Positions 44,245 to 56,232 of a stretch of DNA of 64,000 bases are shown here, piece by piece. The notes beneath the pieces were generated by a model. That model worked only from the letters and a program-made list of their open reading frames with translations, was not told the origin of the DNA and searched no databases. Each line of letters starts with the position of its first letter. Position 1 is the stretch's first letter. A program made the position numbers and the translations under genes. Source of the stretch: Diphasiastrum complanatum (taxonomy: Eukaryota; Streptophyta; Lycopodiopsida; Lycopodiales; Lycopodiaceae); contig CM055092.1 in the NCBI GenBank assembly GCA_029204225.1, positions 67,776,810-67,840,809 on the forward strand, given 5' to 3'.

Positions 44245-45640
44245 GATTCTAGTTTGTGGTTACCAAATTCCTCTCGTCACCTGCATTCATTTATTGTGGC
44301 TCAAGGGTTAAGCTATCATGGATCGATCTCTAGTTTGTAGCTAATTGGGTGGTTTGGCTCCACAATCTATAATTTTGGTGCTTTGCCACAAGATTTTCAA
44401 GGTCTACAAGATGTGATTTTGAATGTGGTATTAGTGCTAGAGCTTGCACCAATCAAAAGGTGGAGTCATTGCTTTTTGTAGCTTTTTGGTAGTATCTCTC
44501 TAGTTTTCTTCCTCGTGCTAGAATCACTCTAAGTAAACTGTGGTTTTGTATGTTTTTAATCATTCCATGCTTAGGAATCACATACATTGTGAGCTTCTCC
44601 CATAGTTGTTCCTAACTGAGGTAGCAGATCCACATATATAATAGGAGCCTTCGCTACATTGTTAATCAAACGGGCAATGTTGTTGATTAAGCAAAAAGAT
44701 TCTTGATAAAATTTTCACTTTTGGAGTCATTTTAAAAAATGCATATCAATTTATTATCTTCAGAATTTTACATCTCAAAACTCGACTATTAATTTAGTAC
44801 TTTTATTTCTATGTGAAACTATTTTTTAAGTTAATTGAATATAAATTTTTTATTATATTTTGCAGTAATGATATAAGATAGAATCAATTAAAAATCTAAG
44901 ATTGAAAAGCATTAAGAGTACTAAATTCACAATGTCAAATGATGAGATAAAGTGATTTTTATTTAACTTTTTATTCCAAGTACAATTTAATTATAAGATA
45001 TATTATGTATTTTTTTAATGTTTTGTCACATTAAAACTATCAATTGAGAAAACAATATTTCATTTAGATAGCATAGAAAGTATGAAACCAAGGTAAAAAC
45101 TCAAGTGTGATAACATATAACAATGGCCTATGATAAAACAAAATCGCAGTGTATGCATGATGAATTATAACTCGATAAAAAACATTTCTATAAATTGAGA
45201 ACAATCAAACTATGAAATAAGGGAAGTTTCTTAATCATAATCAATGTATTTTTTCTAAAACTTTTATGATCAAAATAAGAAATAAGATTATTACAAATTA
45301 ATTCTCATGGCCAAGATATAGATAAAATGTCCAAAAATACTCTTTAACAACTATGTAACATTTTAATGATTTTGATAACTATGAAAAATTAGAGACATAT
45401 AGTAGTAATATTTATTGTTATCAGTTTGAAACTTATTTTGTTAAACTTGTAGTGTTGGATAGAATTGAATTAGATAAAATCAATTTATCGTTGAATAAAA
45501 ATTTTAACATTCTAATGCAATCTCAAATATATCTAGGAATATAGTAAAAAACTAAAATTAATAATAATTGAAAGATGAAACAAATTAAGCAACATATTTT
45601 GCTCTCTTGGAATACCCTGACTATCTATTAGAGGACTGTT
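44245..45640. other. No recognisable gene
   Basis: Spacer, very AT-rich after 44700, with no open frame of note and no TE motif. Confidence 0.5.
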
Positions 45641-45644
45641 TGTA

Positions 45645-46989
45645 GTTTTTAATCTACATCCTCATCTTGTAGTTTAGTAAAATCTCGTGGTTCATCCTTC
45701 AAAGGTGGTTGTGGCATTGTCAAAGCCATTGGAACCTCTTTATTATCTTGTGCATACATTGTGCGCAAATCATCATCAACATTGGGCAAATCTTCAACAA
45801 CTACAATTCTCTGAATAACAAATGTAGACTGAATATGATACTTCTCCACAACAATACAATCTTTCTCTTTCTTGAGCGCACAAACTGTTGTTGTGCCTAT
45901 TCACAAAAATAGATCCAATATCCAATCATTTTCATATGAAAAAAAAAATGAATTCATTTTTAAGTCTTTGAGGTTTTTGGCAAGGATTTACCAAAGCCCG
46001 AGAGACATTTGTGAAATAAAGCTTTGTAGTCACAACATGGAATTCAAAAACATTCGACAAGTTTCTTTTTCGACAATGCATATAAACTTAAAACTTGTCG
46101 ATCAAGGAAAAGTCGCCAACAGACATCATCTCAAAAGCATTGGTCATCTATTGACCAGGTGCATTGTAAACATTTGTTTTATGCATGTAAGATCCAAAAA
46201 TTATTCAAGTCAAAACATATTGGCTTGCTTTTGCCCCTTGACTACAAATTCCATATTGCCCTAGTTTTGAAGGCAAGTTGAAAGAATTATTCATATTTTT
46301 TTAAAGTCTTGAGGTTTTTTTTCTCATAGAATAACAAAGCAATCTCCTTGTAGCACTATATACAAAGATCAAGATTGAGTCTATCATGCGCCTACAAAAA
46401 GTCAAGGTACTCGTTATGAAAAGATTTAATTCTTTGTACATTCTGAGGCGATAATTATTATCATTATTATGGTCCCATGCCAATAATTTTGCCTCCTCTT
46501 TTGTTAATCGATCATAGACCTTGCATTCAACAGTTTTGAAGTATGTGGAGTCAAGATACTTCCTCAACAGCTGTCTCCTAGCTTTAGCCCAACGATAATC
46601 ATCAGTAATGAATTATATATACTCCTTGATAAGGCTATATTTGAAAGAAGCTATGTTTGAACATTGCAAATAATCAACTATAACATTGAATGGTAGTGCA
46701 TTGGCTAAAGGATAAATTTTCACATTAGACTTCATGTTATGTACATGTAGCTCATGTGCTTCTCTGACTTCAAGAGGCCTAATGCCTTTTACCAGACTGT
46801 CATGTGGCCTTTCAAGCTACTAAATATGGAGCTCCATAGTTTTAGAACTAACAGAGCCTTTGTCTCCTGACTTGAACTAGCAACATCTTCTTGAGGTTTC
46901 TTACCTTAAAATACATGAGCTTTCTTTTTGCTAGATTGTATATGTTCTACACTCTCAATTTCTAGAATGGCAAGTGAGATAGATGTCTG
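45645..46989 (-). pseudogene. Unidentified gene or pseudogene, downstream part
   Basis: Minus-strand coding-looking sequence into which the copia element at 46990-52600 inserted. Immediately after the insertion the upstream frame continues (TSISLAILEIESVEHIQSSK, then a stop at about 46908). Further on are a 60-90 codon stretch with DRLTKEEAKLLAWDHNNDNN and YRLRMYKELNLF (46301-46567) and an acidic end (KYHIQSTFVIQRIVVVEDLP, 45649-45849). Several stops intervene. I do not recognise the family; it may be a decayed host gene or a TE ORF of an unfamiliar kind. Its upstream part is at 52606-52980. Confidence 0.5.
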
Positions 46990-47263
46990 ACTTAGAATTT
47001 GCTTCGAACAGGGACACAGATCATGCTACACAGTAACACAGACAGAAACCACTCTCCACAGCAAGCTCACATACCAGCTATATTTCTCAAAATGAAATTA
47101 CACTGTACATATAGTTTTTCACTCAGACAACCCATGCATGATCCAAGTTTCCATTGGCAGGACACGTGTCCCGTCGACTTGCCTCGTGGCGAGGCCAACT
47201 GATCCTTATCGACTAATAGGACCCATAGTATAGTAGCACAATGATTCTACTTTAATTCTAACT
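46990..47263 (-). repeat. 3' LTR of element E (non-TG/CA ends)
   Basis: On the plus strand it runs ACTTAGAATT...AATTCTAACT (inverted ends 9/10). It contains a perfect GCCTCG-TGG-CGAGGC hairpin (47181-47195). The purine tract TTTAAGGGAGAG (minus strand, 47264-47275) abuts. Confidence 0.92.
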
Positions 47264-47275
47264 CTCTCCCTTAAA

Positions 47276-48316
47276 GTAGAGTCTAATTTTTGTACAGTCA
47301 TATACATAGCTTTTAAAGTCAACAAACTTTAAGTATAGAAAGCTTTGATATAAACTTAGCGAACTTTTCTCTAACAAGTGGCTAGTGAAAATATCAGCTA
47401 GTTGTTCTTCTGTACTACAATGAACAACATGAATTTCATGACTCAATAGCCTCTCACATATAAAGTGATACTGAATTTCAATGTGTTTGGTTCTTGCATG
47501 GAACACTAGATTCTTTGCTAGCTGAATGCCACTCTGACTGTCGCTATGTATACTTGTGGGATTTTCCTGCTTCATGCCAATTTCTTCCAAGATTTGTCTC
47601 AACCAGATAGCTTCATGTGCTGCCCTACACATTGTCTTATATTGTGCTTATGTGGTGGATAGAGCAGTCGTACTTTTCTTCTTACTAGACCAGGAAAAAC
47701 AACTGTCACAAAGCTGGAATACATACCTTGTGGTGGATCTACGATCATCATAGTCACCTCTCCAATCCACACCCACATACCTACACAACTCAGGTAAATC
47801 CTCATGCTTCCTGTAAATCAAGCCATAATTTAAAGTGCCTTTGATATAACACAAAATGCGCTTAGCTGCCTTCCAATGCATTTCTGTAGGTGCTACCATA
47901 AATTGACTTACAATACCAACAACATAGCATATATCTGGTCTAGTCATGGTAAGGTAAATCAAGCTCCCTACTAACTGCCTATACAGCAGCGTAGCATCAA
48001 ATGGATGCGACTCATCAAGCTTAGAAAGCTTTTTACCTGGTTCAATAAGAGTATTCATTGGTTTGCAATCTTGCAACCTGAACCTGTGCAGCAACTCTTT
48101 GACATACTTCACCTGTGTTAAACCCACTTTGTGTCCTTCTTGCCACACCTCTACTCCAAGGCAATAATGCATTAGGCTGAGATCTGTCATCTCGAATTGT
48201 ACCATGAGGTCTTTCTTGATCATGTCTACCATCTCTTGAATATTTTCTGTAATAATCAAGTCATCAACATAAAGAGCAATCAAATCAACCATACCATCAA
48301 AGCATAAGACATACAA
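47276..48316 (-). pseudogene. Copia RT (catalytic half) and RNase H (element E)
   Basis: The minus strand from 48316 reads into the RT catalytic motif ALYVDDLIIT (YVDD at 48260-48271), then DLSLMHYCLGVEVWQEG, KYVKELLHRFRLQDCKP, RQLVGSLIYLTMTRPDICYV and the RNase H start YVGVDWRGDYDDRRSTTRYV, SWSSKKKSTTALST. A TAA near 47646 interrupts; RNase H continues at 47632 with AHEAIWLRQILEEIG, SIHSDSQSGIQLAKN, KHIEIQYHFICERL and EEQLADIFTSHL. The catalytic aspartates of RT are intact, and only one or two lesions affect this 330-codon stretch. Confidence 0.92.
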
Positions 48317-49000
48317 ATTTGGATCGTGTTCTCACCATCCCCTTTGAACAAAAGTAGGCATCAATCCTGCTATAACACGCACGTGGTGCCTGTTTAAGAC
48401 CATAAAGTAATTTCTTCAAGCGACATAGTTTATTCTCCTGTCCTTTCGCTACAAAGCCTTCAGGTTGATCCATGAACACCTCTTCTTCTAACTCACCATT
48501 TACAAAAGCAGATTTCACATCCATTAGATGCAAAGGCCAACAAAAATGTGAAGCTAAAGCAACAAGTAGACGTAGAGTATTCCACTTACATACTGGTTGG
48601 TGCAAAGGTCTCCTCATAGTCGATGCCTTTACTTTGCGCATACGCTTTGATCACCAATCTTGCCTTGTGCTTTGCTATACTTCCATATGTATGGTACTTA
48701 GTCCTGTCTACCCATTTGCATTCAATGGATTTCTTACCAACTGGTGGTTCCACTAAGTCCCATGTGCTATGCTTACCAATTGTCTCCAGCTCCTCTTCCA
48801 TGCCCTTGACCCACATGTCATCATCATTCGCTTTACCATAAGTTGAAGGTTTTTTGCTTTGAATGATGCTAGATAAGAGAGCATAATTTGCTTCATACCT
48901 TTCAAGTTGTGTCTTCTCTCTTGTTGATCTCCGTAGCTCTCCTTGGCTAGATAATCCTGGAAAGTCATCCATGTCGCGGCTCTCCAACAATCTTTCAAAC
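48297..49000 (-). pseudogene. Copia RT N-terminal half (element E)
   Basis: Minus-strand frames give EEELETIGKHSTWDLVEPPV, CKWVDRTKYHTYGSIAKHKA, RLVIKAYAQSKGIDYEETFA, then in another frame LHLMDVKSAFVNGELEEEVF, MDQPEGFVAKGQENKLCRLK and KLLYGLKQAPRACY. These are the copia RT fingers/palm blocks in order. Frameshifts near 48600 and 48310 separate them from the start and from the YVDD half. Confidence 0.92.
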
Positions 49001-49089
49001 CACTTAGGAAGCTTCCTATTAGGTGATTGGCTTCCTGGTGAGAATGTATCCCATGGTACATCTTTCTCCTTACGTTTGTCACCTGCAAC

Positions 49090-50075
49090 TTAAATCCTTC
49101 TTGCACCAAAAGGTTTATCTCTACCTCTCCAACCTGCTTCTTGAGGTTGAGTAGTATCTTGAGATGTATCCTCATGTTCATCACTTGGAAAGTCAATAAA
49201 TGGATCATCATCAGGAGGTATTCTCACTATACCATCTTTCCCACTAGATATGTCTATCTTCTCAGCATGCCCGTCTTCATACTTCTTGGATTCATCAAAG
49301 ATAACATCACGGCTTACATGGATTTTGTTTTCCACTGGATCAAAACATCTATAGCCCTTCACATGATCATCATATCCTAGGAATATACACTTGATAGCTT
49401 TCATATCAAGTTTACGTCTCTCTTCCTTAGGAATGTGTACAAAGGCCTTACATTCAAAGATTTGCAAGTGGTTCACCTTTGGCTTTTTCTTCGTGAATGC
49501 CTCCTCAGGTGTTATTTTTGGTGTGGCAATGTTAGGACTTCTATTTTGAAGATAGACTGCCGTAGTGCATGCTTCTGACCGAAAATATTTTGGTAGTTTC
49601 ATCTCAGCTAGCATAGATCTGGCACTTTCCACAATCATACGATTCTTGCGCTCAGCTACACCATTGAGGTCAGGAGTATGAGCTTGCGTAAATTGTCTTT
49701 TGATCCCACATTGATCACAAAGATCATTGAAGTCATTAGACTTGTACTCACCTCCACAATCTGATCTTATAACATGATCTTCCTACCTGTCTGATTTTTG
49801 ACCAATGCTTTGAAGCTTTTGAAATTGTCAAATGCATCCGATTTCTTCTTCAAGAAGTAAATCCACGTCTTACGTGACATATCATCAATAAAAGGTCATG
49901 AAATAGAAGGCTTTACCTAAGGACATGGTCCTCATAGGCCCGCTTAAATATGTGGATCAAATCCAGGATGTTCTTTGCCCTTGCAACACCACCTGTATTG
50001 AACTTCTCTTGATGCTGCTTCCCATACACACATGATTCGCACATCGATTTCAAGTGGTCTTCTATCGTAGGCAAT
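49090..50075 (-). pseudogene. Copia integrase (element E)
   Basis: The minus strand from about 50075 has frameshifted pieces covering the catalytic core (CESCVYGKQHQEKFNTGG, then SDCGGEYKSNDFND with the second aspartate region, then GVAERKNR). From 49638 it is clean: MIVESARSMLAEMKLPKYFR, VYLQNRSPNIATPKITPEEA, AFVHIPKEERRKLDMKAIKC and IFLGYDDHVKGYRCFDP. The region at 49640-50075 has several single-base lesions while the rest is nearly intact. Confidence 0.9.
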
Positions 50076-50961
50076 CATGTTACCATTTCCAATTTCCTCA
50101 TCAAACTGAGGCTTCCTAAGTTCAAGTGACCAAGCCTCTTATGCCACAATTCAGTTTGCGATGGAATGGACGAGACAAGTCCATGTTGCTCCTTGATTGT
50201 AGCATTCAACCTATACAATTTAGTATTGGGATCCCTTATTCCATCCGCAATAACTTTGAACTTTTGGTTCACGTCCTTCACAAAGCAACGATCATGAGCA
50301 AATTCTACTTTCAACTTTTGATCAATAATGACTCCAACAAAAAGTATATTTTTCTTCAAACTTGGTACGTAAAGTACCTCCCTGATCATCCTGCTTTTGC
50401 CGTTAGGTAGTTGGATTGAAATGGTGCCTATACACTTGATCTTGCACACATCACCATTTTCTTGTGAAACGGACGTTCCATTATCCAACTCTTTCAGCTA
50501 CTAAACCAATCCTTGTTACTTGTCATGTGTCTTGTGGCTCCCGAGTCAATATACCATGCTTGATCATCTTGATTAGATGACAATGCTGATATGAAGATGC
50601 TAGAGTCTTCAATCTCACCCTCATCGACAAGGTTACCTGCTTGCTTTGGTTTTCCCTTGCCTTGTTTCGCCAAGAATTTCCGACATTCACTCTTCCAATG
50701 GCCCTTTTTACCACAATGGAAGCACTTGCCTTTCTTCTTGGTCTTACTGTAAGATCCCTCATCCTCCTGAGTCTTGGCAAATTGTTGTTTATACTTCTTC
50801 TTGCCCTTGCCCTTGCCTTGTTTTTGGCATGTCGCAAGTGCCTGATCGTCAGTATTTTGACGTCTACCTTTCACCATTTCTCCCTGTTGCTCTTCCTGCA
50901 TCAAGATTCCTATGAGCTCATCAAAGGATGGTAATCTTTCTCTTGATTCTATTCCGCTCAC
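50075..50961 (-). pseudogene. Copia zinc knuckle, protease and pre-integrase (element E)
   Basis: The minus strand from 50961 has LPSFDELIGILMQEEQQG, a lysine-rich linker, an intact zinc knuckle CFHCGKKGHWKSEC (50683-50724) and the retropepsin motif WYIDSGATRHMTSNKDWF (DSGATRHMT 50521-50547). After a one-base lesion near 50490 it continues with DNGTSVSQENGDVCKIKCIG, VLYVPSLKKNILFVG and the zinc-finger start ELWHKRLGHLNLGSLSLMRK (to 50075). Both the RNA-binding and protease motifs are intact. Confidence 0.93.
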
Positions 50962-51475
50962 AAAAATCTGATAGGGTTCTGCAATGCCGCATATTGTGCA
51001 CCGGCTTCACATCACGTATGCGCTCAACAATAGAATACAGTTCATCCCTCATTGTTTTGATTCTGGTCATATAAGTCTGAATGTGTTCTCTTTGCTCCAT
51101 GCAGGCACTATTCAGTTTTGACTTCAGAAACATGATTCTTAACGGATCTGACATCACGAACTGCTCCTTTAGCACATCCCATGCCTGTCTGGGTGTAATA
51201 GCCTCACAAATGTGGGTAATGATTTGATCCTTCATTGACAAGTTAATGAAGGTCAAAGCTTTCCTCAACTTCTTGTTGATCACTGTGATGTCCACTTCAT
51301 TTGGCGGCCTTCTCTCATCACCAGTGACGACATCCCACATGTCTTTCTCCATCAATATGTTTTTCATTTTGAATTTGTACACTGCATAGTTGGAAATCTC
51401 ATCCAATTTGCTACTTTCACTCAAAATGGACACTCTCATGTTTGTCATCGCAAAACTGCTTGAAACTTCTACCAT
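50921..51475 (-). pseudogene. Copia gag N-terminus (element E)
   Basis: The minus strand starts at ATG 51475. The UBN2-type gag follows: KLDEISNYAVYKFKMKNILM, DMWDVVTGDERRPPNEVD, ALTFINLSMKDQIITHICEA, PRQAWDVLKEQFVMSDPLRI and SACMEQREHIQTYMTRIKTM. A frameshift near 50965 separates it from the zinc-knuckle part, with which it overlaps in another frame. The 850-bp leader to the primer site (51476-52311) precedes it. Confidence 0.9.
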
Positions 51476-52311
51476 AGGCTAAAAGCAGTATGCCAAGGCT
51501 AGCTGTAATGTCAGAAGTTGAGGGTACATCTAACGGCCGATTTTGATCGGACGGTGGGCACTCATCTTGAGTAGCATGATCTCTACCGTTAATCTTGAAC
51601 ATGCTTGATCCAATGGTCACAACTAGATCTGCGCGCTAATGGTAGTCCCTCCAACCGCTAGCCCACCTCAGAACGCTACTCGCCTCCTCCGCCTGATTGC
51701 GCACAACCTGTCCGCCCTTCTCCACGAGCCTTCGCCTTCAAGCTTGGGTATGGCTGCCCTCAGAGATTGCATACAGTTTTTCAGGTTCAACGCGGCTATC
51801 CATGGCCACTTCAGATTCAATTGGACTGATTAGGATGCCCTCCTTCCTGCTTTTACAGCAACAAAAACTGTTGAGTATAGAGAGAAATCCATGTTTTTGA
51901 GCTTCCAAACCCTAGGCTAGGGTTTTTCTCAGAAAACTGATCTTGGCTTCCTGCTCACAATTCTCTGCCAGGCCAATCCTCTTCCTCTGAGGTCGCCCTA
52001 ATGCTAGGAGTGTGATGCTTCAATTTGTTCTCAAAACGGTGTCCGTTTGAATGCACATCGACTGCAAACGCCAAGTAGCCTTCCTTCGGAATTTCAAAAT
52101 TCCATTTTGCTAAGGTTTTCATTCAGCCGACAAGTCTAGTCTCTGAATCCTCACACAGTCTCAAGCTTAACAAGTTTCTGTGTGCTAGACTTTGTGCACC
52201 AGTGCTTCTCTTTTTGTCTACAACCCGTCATAAACCCCGAACTCTCAGAAGACTGTACTTCTCCCAAAGCTCTCTTCAAAGACGACACTGTACTGTGTAC
52301 ACTCCATGTAC
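51476..52311 (-). other. Leader of element E
   Basis: Non-coding stretch between the primer site and gag. Short open frames (up to about 87 codons) have no recognised domain. Confidence 0.6.
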
Positions 52312-52324
52312 GGCTCTGATGCCA
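52312..52324 (-). other. Primer binding site of element E
   Basis: The minus strand reads TGGCATCAGAGCC, one base from the usual TGGTATCAGAGCC (initiator tRNA-Met); it abuts the 5' LTR end. Confidence 0.88.
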
Positions 52325-52600
52325 ACTTAGAATTTGCTTTGAATCGAAACACAGATCATGATACACACAGTAACACAGACAGAAAACACTCTCCACAACA
52401 AGCTCACATAGCAACTGTATCTCTCAAAATGAAATTACATTGTACATATAGTTATTCACTCAGGCAACCCATGCATGACCCAGGTTGCCGTTGGAGGGAC
52501 GCGTGTCCCGTCGACTTGCCTCGTGGCGAGGCCAACTGATCCTTTTCGACTGATAGGATCCACAGTATAGTAGCACGTTAATTCTACTTTAATTCTAACT
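52325..52600 (-). repeat. 5' LTR of element E (non-TG/CA ends)
   Basis: Plus-strand ends ACTTAGAATT and AATTCTAACT, the same as the other LTR. The GCCTCG-TGG-CGAGGC hairpin is conserved (52518-52532). Confidence 0.92.
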
Positions 52601-52605
52601 GTCTG

Positions 52606-52980
52606 CTTGCTTGAAAGCAAGTATTTTGCAAAGACTTGAATCAGATTAGAATCATTTGCAATGCATTCTTGAATTTCGTCACTCAAGGAAGTAGGGGAAC
52701 ATTTATTTACATAGCAAAAAAAATCGAGAAAGCATAACTCCCTTATGGAACCTTTACTCTCAGCCTTAAAAAGATCTTTGATACAATCATCTTTATCATA
52801 ATACAATCGTTGATATGACCAAGCAATTTTTTGCTCACCAAAGACATCTAACTCTTTCTTTCTAGACACATCATAGATAGGATTCATAAGAGTGAAAGGT
52901 AACGTCTTCTTGTGTCTCTTCTTCAATCCTTGTGTGCGGTTGATGCTTCTTCAACGTCTCTTGGTAGTAATTGTTGCTTT
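52606..52980 (-). pseudogene. Unidentified gene or pseudogene, upstream part
   Basis: About 108 open codons on the minus strand (52926 down to the insertion point) beginning KKRHKKTLPFTLMNPIYDVS, then KKELDVFGEQKIAWSYQRLY and LCFLDFFCYVNKCSPTSLSD, reaching the copia insertion within SSKQT. With the duplication removed the frame continues at 46984 for about 25 codons before a stop. No family recognised. The open frame is much longer than expected in AT-rich spacer, so it was probably coding. Confidence 0.55.
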
Positions 52981-54979
52981 TAGTGTCTTGAATCCCTTTG
53001 AAGATCTTAGTCTGAAAAACAAAAAATAACTAATATTACACAATAACAAGATAGTAGCCAGGAAAAACAAAAAGAACTAATATTATACAATAACGAATTT
53101 TGGATCGGTAAGCAAATATATTAGAAAACTCTTGAATTTTGATAAGAATTCATCACAAAAATGATCATTAAACAAATGACTTTTCTAGAAATATATTTAT
53201 TAAAATTCCTAAAGAATATTAAAAGATACCACATTGATATCGCGCATATCGATTTGCAATATCAATTCTCCAGAATATTGATATTGATACTTGATATCAA
53301 TTTCTTGTATCACTCTGATGTCTCCAACCTAGCACACACTATAGGCCCAATTGTTGCAGAATTCAGAGTTGAGGTATAATCTCAACTCCAACATTTTATC
53401 ATGAACTCAGTTTGCATGCTACTCAAACTACAAAATATCTAAAAAAAATCATGTGCAATCATTGAGCCGAATTTTTCTTTGCATGCAAATGTCACAAAAT
53501 CCTAACTACGCAACAACTAACATATTTCACCCAAATGAGCCATGGGTATAGTAACATTCCCAATTTTTTGCTCCAAACTTAACATGACGGAGCACAATGT
53601 GAACCATTCATTAAAGATGGGAAAACAAGAATGTAGCATAGAGTCGACATGAACCAAAAACACCTTTGGAGACTCTTGCCATTGGCCTACTCGAACAATT
53701 GTATTATTTTAAAGTTTTTGTTTTGATGCTAAGCAAAATGTATTAGTCATCTAAAGAAAAGGATTTCCACTATGCTAAGAGAAATAAACTCCTAAAAGAC
53801 TTTAATATACATTTGGACTGTGCACATGATATATGTAAAGTTTTGTCTTGATAGAACTGAAAGCGATTCTACTTTTAAGGTCACATTGTGATATATGCTC
53901 GACGCCCGTGCGTTGTCGAGGCGATATTGAGGATATATCTCCAGAAAAGACCAGTCACTCGTTTATGCCAATGTTGAATGTATATTGAGTTGAATGATAA
54001 CCTATTACCATTACACTTTTACCTCGCTATATACCTCACCACACGTACGGAAGTTAGAGCGAGCAGAAAGCGGGAGCCGGGGCAGGGAAGTAGATCTAGG
54101 CGTGTGATCTGCGCTGCAGTGCACGGTAAGAGGAAGATAATAGAGTAGAAGGGGTCTTCCAAGGAAGAAGAAACTGCGAAAGCCTGGCGATCAACGAAAG
54201 CATCCAAACGCTTGGCAAGCCAAGAAGTTCTGCATCCAAACGCCTGGCAAGCCAAGAAGTTCTTGTGAGTTGTGACTCCTAGATGCACAGACTGCTGTAA
54301 CGTTGGATATCTCCCATAAATGTTTGCAAGCGATTTGTGGCTGCTGCCAATGGCGGGCCCATCTGGATTACACTTATGAACGCTCTCTATTTTTTTTAAG
54401 ATAAAAGATGCTAACAACTAGTCAATGCGTACAGAAAGCTCGGCACAAAACGACGGCAAAAGACTCGAAAAGAGTGTCTGATAAGTATTAATGTTGATCC
54501 AGTTGAGGAGAATTGCATTGTTACGGGTTTCACTGGGGTTTGTATGCAACAACCGCAAACAGAGATTCTAGAAAGGCAATATGTGGAACGCAGGAGAAGA
54601 ACAAGGAAGAGAAAGACGCGTATCCCCCCCAGCATGGCAATTAGATGTCTGATGTGCGGAGAGGCACAAAATTCATGTTTTCAACAGCTAGATGGGTTTC
54701 ATACAACTTGTACTGTTGAATATTGCTGCTCAGAAGTGTTTTACTTTTGAATGTAGTTTTGATGCTGCAGAAATTTGAGCATGTGAGCGTGGCCAGTTTT
54801 ACTCTGATATAGATGGCGGTCATCCGGATGAAGTACTTAGATCTCGCCGTAGGTAGGAACAACATGGTAAACATAAGATAAATAACATGAAGATGCTACA
54901 TATAAGCTCCTAACGATGTCGTTACCTTATGTCGCTTGACCAGGAACAAGTTAACGATCACAGAAACAACTGAATCCCC
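52981..54979. other. No recognised gene
   Basis: Spacer. It contains a block at 53225-53320 with ATCGATTTGCAATATCAAT/TTGATATCAATTTC motifs resembling, in reverse, those near 35720-35780. An open stretch of about 130 codons on the minus strand (54019-54417) has no recognised domain. Confidence 0.5.
54201..54264. repeat. Tandem duplication, 32 bp x 2
   Basis: GCATCCAAACGCYTGGCAAG followed by CCAAGAAGTTCT is repeated with one difference. Confidence 0.95.
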
Positions 54980-55975
54980 AGTGTCTGGAAAGCGAACTCA
55001 GAAAACAAATGGACGCAATAAATTTCAACCTAAATGCACATCTTACTCTAATGAACAGGTAATTCTGAGGCTTATTGAAAAAGCACGTGCTTGAAATTTT
55101 TGGCTGCAGTGTTCACAGTTGACGTTTTAATCTTCTATTACACTACTCACTCTAGTTACAAATGGCAATAAAGTAGAATGATTTGACACACCTGCAACAA
55201 GACGCATATATATTGCAGCGGCCCATCTTGAAAGGGTTCGATTTAGTATCTTACGCAAACTAATGTGGCACTCCGTCCCCTAACCAAATCTTTAATCTTC
55301 CTGTCGTTTGAGGTTTATTCTTGAGGCATATCGTTAGCGTGAGATTCAACGAATACTTCTTGATCATATATGCGTCCGGCAATGGCTGTTACCATGCAAA
55401 GACGTTCACGTTGCATTTAGAATATAAAATCAGAAAGGAGGTTGAATGAAGGATCATTTTGGGCATTGCATATATTCCACTCATATGCGCCTCCCATAAA
55501 AACTTGTCAATTTTTCTTATACATACCGCTTTGCTGGCCCTCTACCGGCTATAATCGTAGATGGAAATAGAAAAATAAAAACCCCTTTATTCCCACTCGG
55601 CTGATACACGTTTGTTTTTATTTTCAAATATTTGTTCTGAAGTTGAGACAGATTCTGCAGCTTCCGCCATTAGCAACAATCTGTGCAAATGATGTCAATC
55701 CCTATAATTTCTTCTAATTTTGAGCAGTCACCTAGATTCTTAGTGAGGAGTCTTTTTGCTGGGGTGGGTGAACCTTCGATTTATTATAGTTTAAGCAATT
55801 ACTGTTCGTGTCACGTGGTAGCATACATAGTAGGCCTCCCATATTCACGTGTTGAGTAAATTGTTGATGCTAGTAGAAATCCAACAGCATGAACTGAGCT
55901 ACCGCTAGTTATGTTGCCAGGCTCAATCACACAATTTGATCAATACGCCAACTTTATCAGGCAAGTACCACCTCA
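54980..55975 (+). repeat. Diverged repeat, copy 2 (partner 7790-8660)
   Basis: Co-linear with 7790-8660. The opening block is in frame in both copies and here ends with NEQ followed by GTAATT, a plausible splice donor. The later block AGTAGAAATCCAACAGCATG matches GCAGAAATTCGACAGGATG in copy 1, and GCCAACTTTATCAGGCAAGT matches GCCAACACTGTCAAGCAAAT. Family unknown. Confidence 0.55.
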
Positions 55976-56232
55976 AGCTGAAAGATCGACGCGAGTGAAT
56001 ATCAGGTATGCTCCTTTGCTGATTTTGCTGGTTTTCATTCCAATGAAGAGCATCCTGCATTGATTCGGCATCCATCACATGCTGCAGTGCCTTGCTGTAT
56101 AAAATTATGTTCAACAATGTTCTAACAACATGATAGAATCCACGAAATACTTCAGAAGCATTCTCACAAGCATACCAAAGTTGGAACACAAATCGGGAAA
56201 TAGAGCTCTCTTAATGGCTGCAAAAGCAAGAA

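Larger units (their letters stand above)
46985..52605 (-). mobile_element. Full-length Ty1/copia retrotransposon (element E)
   Basis: The element runs 46990-52600 (5611 bp). Perfect 5-bp duplication GTCTG at 46985-46989 and 52601-52605. It has two LTRs of 274 and 276 bp, a primer site, a purine tract and, on the minus strand, gag, zinc knuckle, protease, integrase, RT and RNase H in copia order. The LTR copies differ at about 29 of 274 positions by hand count, so the insertion is old. Frameshifts near 50965, 50490, 49640-50075, 48600 and 48310 break the polyprotein. Confidence 0.94.

Noticed and set aside
54019-54417. 132-codon minus-strand open frame as a gene
   Set aside because: No recognised domain, and it is made partly of a tandem duplication; no splice or family support.
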